Assembly (NCBI GenBank): GCA_033297205.1
Contig: MU859065.1
Coordinates: 310,001 to 374,000, forward strand
Direction: 5' to 3'
DNA from: Pseudoneurospora amorphoporcata
Lineage: Eukaryota > Ascomycota > Sordariomycetes > Sordariales > Sordariaceae
DNA: 64,000 nt
A model generated the notes under the pieces. That model saw only the letters and a program-made list of their open reading frames with translations. It made no database searches and was not told the origin of the DNA. Shown here piece after piece: positions 57,501 to 64,000 of this stretch. Position 1 is the first letter of the stretch. Each line of letters starts with the position of its first letter. Made by a program: the position numbers and the translations under genes.

Positions 57501-59782
57501 ACAGATTGGTTTGCGACAATAGGCTCGTTGCTCGACTCTTCCGCAAGCGGCTCCAAGGAAGCTTCGGCATTAGAGGGCCTTGGTTTCACTGAGATAGAAA
57601 GGCTCCGTTTCGGCAGGTCCTGGGCGAGTTGCTTTTGCTTTGCCTTCTCCGCCTCTTTCCGCAAATCCAAGTCGTGAAGAAACGCCGCTCCTCCTACACT
57701 GATCTTCCGGAACCTCATCAGGTTCTCAGTCAGGGTACCTGTCTTGTCCGAAAATACATAGCTAACCTGGCCGAGGTTTTCCAAGATTGTCGTAGTGTTG
57801 GCGCTCATTGCCGTGTCTGTTTTGGGATCATACATCTCGACGTCCGAAAGAAGGTAAAGCTGCCCGAGCTTGATGATCTCAAGACTGACATACAGCGACA
57901 GTGGAATAAGGGTGTTGAAGGCAATGATGAAGCCGATAACAATCTCCTTGATAGGGACCTTTTGCTGGATCAGATACCAAGCCTTCTTTTCGTTGCTGCG
58001 ATGCCACATGGTATATCCACCAGTACACCCAACAGCGAGTGCAACGACGAAGACCACGAGTAGCATGACAATCCGGTTGACCATAAACTGCATTTCCGGC
58101 GCCTTGGTGCGGACGTTCTTGTGCGCATTCATCCGAATCTTGCACTCCTCGCCAGTGAAGACAACAATGCCAATCGCATGGGTCGTGTTCCGTAGGGTTG
58201 ATCCTCTGTACACGATCTGATTAGAAGTCAGAGGCATCGTCTCTCCGTTCACTGTCACCCGGCCTTCGTAGTTGTAGAGATCGAGATTCGGGTCCTCGGA
58301 GACGACTGTAGCATCGCAGTAGGCCATAGCGTTGATCGAGGAGCAGTGGTTGAGCAGCAAAGGGCAGGCCTGTTTGCTCTTGAGATTGGTCTCGCCATCC
58401 AACGCCATAGTCTCGATATACGCGACTCCGTTCGGGCCAGTGGCATGAAGAAGCACCATGTCGGCGGGCACGTTCTCATCTCTCTGCAACTGGACAATGT
58501 CACCAACTCTGATGTCCTGCCACTCGATTCTTGCCCATGGCTCTCGTTCGCCTTCACCCTCACCCTGATCGACTTCAGCTGTAGTCACCCTCTCCAACCC
58601 GGCTAGTTCCGTAGCAGTACCATCCTCGGTAGACTTTTTGCCTTTGACCATTTCCATGAGCATCCCGCGTTTCCTCCCTCGTACTCTTGTGCTGACGGTG
58701 CCATCGGGATCCAGCACAAACGCGGCACTCCTGTTTTCCAGCTTGTCGAGTCGGTATCGGCGGTAGTCGTCATAACCTTCTTTTGCCATGCTAATGCACA
58801 CAAAGGCAATAAGCGGTGCTATTGTCGTATATGTTCCGGTTGTACTGAGTCCAGGGATCATCTGTAGGATACCGATAACAAGAAAATAAAAGTTGGCGAG
58901 CTTGCTGAACTGGAAGAACAGTTGCTTCGGCAAGAAGTCGTAGAGGGTATATCTGCTAGAGCGGATAAAGTTTGAGATGTATGGCCGACCAGTCCGCTCG
59001 TCGTTCAATGGTGTCTGTCGTACCAAACCGGGTTTCAGCGGTATGTGCCTTCCATCTTTACTTGGGGGTATAGGCCTTTGTCGCAGAAGGCCTTCAACGA
59101 TGTACTTCTGGTAGGCATTCTCGGCTGCAGCCTTTATCCTATTCAACGGATCGCTCGTCAACCTCTTTTGCCTCTCCTTCTGTCGCCCAATCCAGTCCTT
59201 GTAGGTGTCAAGAGTGATCTTGGTCTCCTCCTCCGTGGCCATAGCACTGCTGGCATCGCCGTACGCCTCATCGTAGCGTTGTCGTGGTAAAGTTAACGAT
59301 ATACGAGAGCGGGTACTATTCGCTTCGCTGTGTCGTGGTTCTAAGCTTGGCCTGGCTGGTTTTGTTGGTCTTGAAGACGCGGAGGAGGGATCAATATTAG
59401 AGTTGATTGTGTATAGTTGGGACGGAAGTTGTAAGCTTGGGCGTGACAGGCTGGGACGGCCAGAACTCGGGAGATCATCGTCAGGAATATCGAGACTGAA
59501 GCGCACGCGCGTAGCCGATGGCGAGGCTGGCGATAGGGGGGAAGTTGGTGTTTCGGGAGCAAGATGGGACGAATGCCTATGAAGCCCGAGGCTGGGTCTC
59601 CCATGCGCTGCAGGATGTCGGCCGTCGGTTGATCGCCGTTGCCCAAGCCTTAACGAGGGCGTCGAGGCTGGTAGTCGGCGCAATGCCGGCCGAGGGACCT
59701 GTACTTCATTCTGCTGCAGTTCGATATTCTCAAGTCGGTCTCTGAGAGCCTCGGTGGGATCTGGCTGGCCTGGTCCGGCCAT
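54536..59782 (-). CDS. P4-type ATPase, phospholipid flippase (Dnf3-like)
   Basis: Moves phospholipids from the outer to the inner leaflet of Golgi, endosome or plasma membranes, usually with a CDC50-type partner. One uninterrupted frame of 1748 aa. The start is the ATG at 59782 in a perfect CCACCATGG context; no ATG lies further upstream in the frame. A long Pro/Ser/Arg-rich N-terminal extension (about 1-250) precedes the flippase core. The actuator motif DGET is at about 462-465, the phosphorylated Asp is D679 in SDKTGTLTEN, TGDKRETAINIA marks the P/N hinge, and GDGANDIAMI contains D1246. Ten membrane spans are expected, and the C-terminal tail is Ser/Thr/Pro-rich. The large insertion in the nucleotide-binding domain (DHRRIARKGSTRRSN region) and the sequence around the first spans recall Dnf3 more than Drs2 or Dnf1/2, from memory. 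Absence of introns over 5.2 kb is notable. Confidence 0.93.
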   Translation of the reverse strand: MAGPGQPDPTEALRDRLENIELQQNEVQVPRPALRRLPASTPSLRLGQRRSTDGRHPAAHGRPSLGLHRHSSHLAPETPTSPLSPASPSATRVRFSLDIPDDDLPSSGRPSLSRPSLQLPSQLYTINSNIDPSSASSRPTKPARPSLEPRHSEANSTRSRISLTLPRQRYDEAYGDASSAMATEEETKITLDTYKDWIGRQKERQKRLTSDPLNRIKAAAENAYQKYIVEGLLRQRPIPPSKDGRHIPLKPGLVRQTPLNDERTGRPYISNFIRSSRYTLYDFLPKQLFFQFSKLANFYFLVIGILQMIPGLSTTGTYTTIAPLIAFVCISMAKEGYDDYRRYRLDKLENRSAAFVLDPDGTVSTRVRGRKRGMLMEMVKGKKSTEDGTATELAGLERVTTAEVDQGEGEGEREPWARIEWQDIRVGDIVQLQRDENVPADMVLLHATGPNGVAYIETMALDGETNLKSKQACPLLLNHCSSINAMAYCDATVVSEDPNLDLYNYEGRVTVNGETMPLTSNQIVYRGSTLRNTTHAIGIVVFTGEECKIRMNAHKNVRTKAPEMQFMVNRIVMLLVVFVVALAVGCTGGYTMWHRSNEKKAWYLIQQKVPIKEIVIGFIIAFNTLIPLSLYVSLEIIKLGQLYLLSDVEMYDPKTDTAMSANTTTILENLGQVSYVFSDKTGTLTENLMRFRKISVGGAAFLHDLDLRKEAEKAKQKQLAQDLPKRSLSISVKPRPSNAEASLEPLAEESSNEPIVANQSVWHSSVGGKYGQPEPNTEDLIRYLQQRPNTPFSRTAKHFILCIALCHTCLPETKEDGEMTFQAASPDELALVEGARDLGYLVIDRPAQSIKLQTRDAEGNPVTETYEVLDVIEFSSKRKRMSIVIRMPDGSTCIFSKGADSMILPRLKQSDLAIQTASKIGQLASMRKSMEQEKALRRLSLHSIKRDSMNLVRASRASMDHRRIARKGSTRRSNTFFTDEVDYWLVRRETNEFDDSNPPPRRSMQRGRSFEVGRPHDPLDGMVDEHLALNDSAVFERCFKHIDDFASEGLRTLVFAYRYLDGEEYKKWKTIYHEATTSLVNRQERIEAAAEIIEQNFDLAGATAIEDKLQHGVPETIDKFRRANIKIWMLTGDKRETAINIAHSARICKPFSEVYILDATQGDLQERLASTLIDVGRGMVPHSVVVIDGHTLSVVEEDESLMVLFFDLVVRVDSVICCRASPSQKATLVQSIRQQVPKAVTLAIGDGANDIAMIQASHVGIGISGREGLQAARISDYAIAQFRFLQRLLFVHGRWNYIRTGKYILGTFWKEIVFYLVQAQYQRYNGYTGTSLFESTTLTVFNTLFTSLPVILFGIFEKDLEADTLMAVPELYTYGQKEKAFNVKLYIGWMFMAVAESVLIFTIVWFVYGLTLPPENTALYPIGTLAFTICVIFINIKMLVLELHNRIAICFAGLFISVFGWFLWNLFLSGIFSAKMSPYLVRDGFIKGFGKHAPWWVVCIITLSALIIFEGAVSMVRRSLWPTDQDLMKEIEHIEGVLDVMKEHAAERGEAGLPVADAAAAEAENLKHKNSYSDFTGTGMTSTAGVGSSTSRPLIPEPRPSHAYARPNFESPAEELEDPVEDGIRPKSKAAKEETKGSMKGKTPRKSALRTSMDVAVSTRFLGEGSANTPIASGPAVEVGEPYFVTSPMEMPEMHSPMASTATPAAGTSVGGTTREAREGGGGALETQWTGSTVNQDEGQPPVTRQLL

Positions 59783-60844
59783 GGTGGAAGAAGCAGTGTG
59801 TCGCAACTCCTAAGCAAGTCGGTGTAGACGTGTGCGAAACGGCGTATCCCTCCTTTCTAGCAGCAATTCGACATGTCCTCCCCCCTTTTTCTCGCACAAT
59901 GACAATGGTATACGCGATCGGCTCCTGCCTTGGAGAAATAGAAGCCTCTTTCGAATTTGTAGCGGTCTGGTTAGTGATCTCTCTGGAGACGTTCAAAGCA
60001 TTCTGGCGACCGAGTCCAGGGTCGGACAAGATGCGGTTGGTGCGTTGACGGAATCTCGATGATCAGAGCCGTTTAACTCGCAAGCCACCTCCGCATTAGC
60101 TGCGATTTAGTGGAGTCTAGTGACGGAGTGCTGCTGCACTGATGCTTCGGTGCCAGACAGGGAACTTTGGAACAACTTCGAATCGCGATCTCAGAGTCCC
60201 GACGGCAGGTTTATGCACGCCTAGACCGGGGTATATCTGCCGTACTATGGTTGTCGCGAAAAAAAATTAAATCAACACCCCTCAGTTTCGAAGGCTCGTG
60301 GGGTTGTTTCGATGCAAATTCGCTCGCCGTCGCCTGCACTCCGCTTGTCTTGGGCCAAGGCGTCGCTGTCAGCTGCTTGAACGAAAGACTTCCATGTAAG
60401 AGAAGTTGAGGCGATGGGTGGTTCCACGTAATCGCGCGCTCCCAAGCAAAAGGTGAAGAGACCGAAGGGGGTATGAATCCAAGTTGTGGTATCCAAGGCA
60501 CGGACAAAGCAAGAAAGTGAAGGGAATGAAAGAAAAGTGAATGACAACCTGAAGAAGAGGTTGGGCGGTGACATGCATGTGGATTCAGTGATGCTCCGAG
60601 CCTGGAAACTTGTCTGGGAGGCCGAGGTGGAGGAAGTCCAACGTGAGTGGTCACTCTTGCCCTATTTAGGTTAAGGTCTTGGCAAAGGAAGCGGGCCTCG
60701 TCGTCCACCCGCACGCCGACCGGCACCTTGGATGGACTCGCGGGCCGCAACTGCAAGCACTCAAGAAGTTCCAGCAGGGAAGACAACAAGCTCCCGACAA
60801 ACCAACTCGGCATCCGGAACCGCGGCAGTCGTTTCCTAGCCCCC

Positions 60845-60846
<2 letters not shown>

Positions 60847-60875
<29 letters not shown>
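60847..60875. repeat. Poly(T) tract of 29
   Basis: An uninterrupted T run between GC-rich flanks, about 1.1 kb upstream of the flippase start. Its length is likely to vary and to be error-prone in sequencing. Confidence 0.9.
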
Positions 60876-60877
<2 letters not shown>

Positions 60878-61809
60878 CATGAGGAGTCCGTATCATTTTC
60901 TTCTCAATCGCCTTCTTTCTTCTACCCCACAAAGAAGTTGACGCGCATCACATCGCCGCCTAAAGTCCAACTACCTATCTAGATCTAGTATTTACTAGCA
61001 CAGCCCCAACGCCAGGAACCCTGGCGGCCGGCCTTGGAACTGTTTCGCCGCTTTGCCTTGTTCAGGATAAACCTCCTCCCTCTCACGTTCCGCCTATCAC
61101 GATGGTCGAGTCCTTTTAACACGCGGCGGATGTCACTCAGGAACGCCGCATTCGCACCCCCATTCATCTTTCAAGGCCGGGAGACACAAGGCGCATGAAT
61201 TCGACGCAGAGTTCCCGACCGTTACGCGTCCATGGCTGCAGAGCCGCATGGCTGTGAATGTTGTGTATCCGGAGAACAGAAACAGGACGACAGAGTGCTT
61301 TGGACGCTGTGGTCTCTGATGCCGTGAGAGTATTTGAAGTCTATCACCCAGCTGGATGATCATCTGCTGTGTACTCGGGCTTTGTGGGCAGTTGTGTGGT
61401 GTGACACAGACATGACGAGAAAAGTCAAGTCATCCGTGAACTCGAGACACGGCCGAAACCATGCAAAGCCATTCTAATTGCTCACGTTTATTAATGGGAC
61501 CGCATACAAAACCTTGGAAGTATCAACCCACCCGACACATCAGAGAGTAAGGACCAAGATCAGAGCAAAGAAACAAAGGTCATGAGACGAAAGAATAAGT
61601 CATTCCAGGTTAACTTAGTTAAACATTTCAACTTGGGATGAAAGATCCCGCATCCCGCTCGCGTGGTCAGGAGATCAAAAAAGTTAAACTCTAATTCCAC
61701 GACATTCCCACTCCTGTTCCTGCAGATGAGTCTCCTCTTTTTTTCTTCATTTAAAGTTTTGCAGATGATGATATGGGCCATGGTACGTACACTTGGTACT
61801 ATCGTGCAG

Positions 61810-61819
61810 TACCTAGGTA
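61810..61819. repeat. TACCTAGGTA palindrome
   Basis: Perfect 10-bp palindrome in intergenic DNA, the third copy in the window. Confidence 0.8.
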
Positions 61820-63152
61820 TTACGCCGTCCCGTTCCGAGGGGTCCGGTGCTCCCGCTCCCGCTCAGAGGGTCCCGTCTCCGTGTGCAAAGAAGGGCGACG
61901 TGTGCAATGTTTCGCCATGAAAGTAAGTATGCCTAGGTTGGTGGGATGAGAAAGTTTTCAATCTAACGTATTCACCTTACCCTACGTTTCGTTCCATTTA
62001 CCCCAGACTTTGGGAAATATGAATTCGGAGCCCGGGATGCTACTCTGTAATTTCCCTTCTCCAGACAATCAACGATATCAAACTGCCGTGATTTAAAGCT
62101 TTCAATTACGTATGCCCAGGCGTGTTCTTGTGCTACTATGTTGATGTTTCTGTTGTCGATCGTTCTCATGTTGTGGCATTTATGCATTTTTCTCAAGAAT
62201 TCCTTTCCTCTCTCAAATTGAAGAAACCGACGGTGGCGAAACATTGTCATTGTAGACGGTGCCTCTGCAAGCGGTAACTCTTTCACACTTTGGCATTTTC
62301 ACACCGGCACAGAGACGCGAAGGTATTGATTTTACTCGACATTGATTATTTGCCTGGTGTGCTCTCCATGCTAACTACCTCCATCACCAATACCGTAAAC
62401 TAGATCTCTGCACTGTAGAGCAAAGACTGTTCCAATACTTCACCGCCCCCCGATTAGAACCAGAGTATCTGAGAAATGGTAGCCGCCTGGGCTTCTCCAG
62501 ATCATCGCCTTTTAAACCTTCCCCGCAGCCAGAACTTCATGGAGACACCTGATGATTTTTACCGTCAGCACTTTCCCCCGCCGTCCCATCAAGAGGGAGG
62601 GGAAAACGGGAAACCCATGATAAACGAAGAGCTATTACAAAACACGAGGCCCCGGGGATTCGCCGACAAAAGAGGAATTATTACCCCGGGATATCGATAG
62701 ACGAGTGACCGCCAAAAAGAGCAACGTAATAGAGAAACGAGAGAAGAACTTGTGCGATACTAAAGATGACCATAGTAGGGATAACGAGATTTGATGTGCC
62801 AGACACGCATGAAAAGACAAGGTATCGTCATGCAGATTTCGTGGCTGATGGATGAAATGGGACAAGAACAGAACATTTATAGGAGGGGCGTTCTTGGCAG
62901 TTTTTAGTTCGGGGAAAAATGTGGTAGATATGTCGTCAAGCTTTTTTTTCTGAAGCGACACATGGAGGCAACAGAGCGTCCTGGTATATACAACGAGATC
63001 CTCTAAACGCCAAAAGGAGTCGAACCGGGAGAATGCTCTCCGGAGGGGTATTATAAGGAATAAAGAGTCATGAACCATCGGTGGCTGATAACCTATCGCA
63101 GCACAAAGTCGTACCGCGAGGCAGACAAGGAAAAACATTTTGATTCATCCGC

Positions 63153-64000
63153 TCACTGTTGATGGTGAATGCTTTCAGGAGACAGAGAAGCGGGATCAAC
63201 GTCAAAGTGTTTGAGATCCATGTACTGGTTCAGCTCCATTTCTGCTTGGTTCGGCTCAGCAAATGGCGAGTGAGGGTGCATCGGAAGTGTGTAGCTGTGC
63301 TTTCCAGGCTGGTACATATCATGTTGGGAACCGTCATCCGAAATCGCAGAGCCTTCGCAGATGGGAGGCATAGACATCGGCGGAGATTCGCTCATGATAG
63401 CAGGGTGGTCGAACGATAGCGGAGAAATTGACGGGGGCGGAACACCGAGGCTCGAGGGGTTGATCATGGGCGAGAAAGTGGCGCTATAAGGGGTGAAGCT
63501 ACCTGCCATGTTGCCGTTGTCAGGGGGGGCAAAGTAGTTTGGGCTATTGAAGCCAGCCGGAGAGTGAGGAGCAGTCGTCGCCGACATGGGATACTGTCGC
63601 ATATCCAAAGACCCGAAGCCAGCCTGGGTATCGATGCGCAGGTTGGGGTTGAGAGGGCCCAGCATGTTGGGTTGCTGAGGGATAGGAGCGAAGATCTGGG
63701 GATTGTGAGCGGGAGCCTGGTGGTGGTGCTCAGGTTGCGTGATGTGGAAGCTCGGGGGCTGCTGGAGCATCTGGAGTGTCTGGAAATCGATCGGCCCAGG
63801 GACACTGCGGCTACGCTGCCTCTTGTGGCCAGGTCCTCCCCTCATCATCATGTTGTTGTTCTGATGAACGTTGATCCCCCATTGGTTCTCCTGGAACATG
63901 CCAACGTGCGGCTGCGCGAAGTTGGGCTGAGAAGAAGGACGGGCTGGGGAAACAGGCGCAGACAGGGCCATGGGGTGATGCATCTCCTGGAACATGTGGT
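63153..64000 (-). CDS. C-terminal part of a probable transcription factor, truncated by the window edge
   Basis: The frame is open at the right edge and ends in TGA at 63155-63153, so at least 282 residues of the C-terminus are present and the N-terminal domain lies outside. The visible part is low complexity, rich in Pro, Met, Gln, His, Asn and Ser, with a basic GHKRQRSRSVPGP patch, repeated SP/TP sites (possible proline-directed phosphorylation) and a SPESIHHQQ end. This is the style of activation or regulatory tails of fungal zinc-finger and similar factors, but no DNA-binding domain is visible. From memory N. crassa has a C2H2 gene (kal-1) near a flippase gene; I cannot confirm identity. 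Confidence 0.65.
   Translation of the reverse strand, partial: HMFQEMHHPMALSAPVSPARPSSQPNFAQPHVGMFQENQWGINVHQNNNMMMRGGPGHKRQRSRSVPGPIDFQTLQMLQQPPSFHITQPEHHHQAPAHNPQIFAPIPQQPNMLGPLNPNLRIDTQAGFGSLDMRQYPMSATTAPHSPAGFNSPNYFAPPDNGNMAGSFTPYSATFSPMINPSSLGVPPPSISPLSFDHPAIMSESPPMSMPPICEGSAISDDGSQHDMYQPGKHSYTLPMHPHSPFAEPNQAEMELNQYMDLKHFDVDPASLSPESIHHQQ

Larger units (their letters stand above)
59783..63152. other. Intergenic upstream of the flippase gene
   Basis: A 3.4-kb spacer. The left part holds the flippase leader and promoter; the right part is the probable 3' UTR of the gene at the window edge. It contains a 29-T run (60847-60875) and a TACCTAGGTA palindrome (61810-61819). Open frames at 60211-60813 and 62635-63138 on the minus strand show no domain and are not called. 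Confidence 0.5.

Noticed and set aside
60211..60813. A 200-codon minus-strand frame upstream of the flippase
   Set aside because: Pro, Ser and Arg-rich chance frame without any recognised motif.
62635..63138. A 167-codon minus-strand frame with a hydrophobic start
   Set aside because: It begins 14 bases after the stop of the edge gene on the same strand, so it most likely lies in that gene's 3' UTR.
1..64000. CRISPR arrays, rRNA genes including dispersed 5S, and intact tRNA genes
   Set aside because: I looked for regular repeat-spacer structure, Neurospora-type 5S sequence and paired A/B boxes with closing stems. None was found apart from the tRNA-like relic near 20.6 kb.

Overview
The window reads as nuclear DNA of a filamentous ascomycete, most likely Neurospora or a close Sordariales relative such as Sordaria. 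The reasons are short introns (often 55-65 nt) with GTANGT donors and CTAAC-type branch sites, long intergenic regions, a class III chitin synthase whose spliced length (917 aa) equals the length I remember for Neurospora crassa CHS-1, and a ketol-acid reductoisomerase that closely resembles my memory of N. crassa ILV-2 without being identical. I also remember chs-1 and ilv-2 as near neighbours on the N. crassa map. No database was searched, so the genus is a recollection.

Layout. At 2.8-19.9 kb there is a dense block: chs-1 (+), a NEDD8-conjugating enzyme UBC12 (+), ilv-2 (+), a PLP-dependent threonine/serine dehydratase or serine racemase (-), the RPA large subunit (-), and an amidohydrolase-2 family enzyme (+). 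From 20.0 to 30.2 kb the DNA is gene-poor. It holds one probable 76-aa gene with a 5'-UTR intron (24.5 kb), a 116-bp foldback element flanked by TA, and a tRNA-like relic. At 30.2-35.9 kb are a soluble 83-aa cytochrome b5 (-), a secreted, probably GPI-anchored PLC-like phosphodiesterase (-), and a SUR7/claudin-like four-span membrane protein (+). The 36-38.9 kb gap holds an AT-rich 415-bp inverted-repeat element with an 8-bp target duplication. At 38.9-45.3 kb are an AMPK-beta/CBM48-like protein (-), a hypothetical locus whose frame is split by one TAG (-), and an IRC6/p34 adaptin-binding homologue (-) with a 277-bp Harbinger/Tourist-like MITE just upstream. At 46.2-59.8 kb two very large membrane-protein genes lie in tandem on the minus strand: an ABCC transporter and a Dnf3-like P4 flippase. 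The 3' end of a probable transcription-factor gene (-) runs off the right edge.

How the genes relate. This is ordinary eukaryotic housekeeping content, not a gene cluster. The themes are cell wall and membrane (chs-1, PLC-like, SUR7-like, flippase, ABC transporter), branched-chain amino acid metabolism (ilv-2 converging on a PLP dehydratase), replication (RPA1), neddylation (UBC12) and clathrin-adaptor assembly (IRC6-like). I did not find a coherent undescribed system. The most notable structures are three short inverted-repeat elements whose target duplications (TA, 8 bp, TAA) point to three different DNA-transposon superfamilies, an excess of the palindrome TACCTAGGTA between genes, and the TAG-split reading frame near 42.9 kb.
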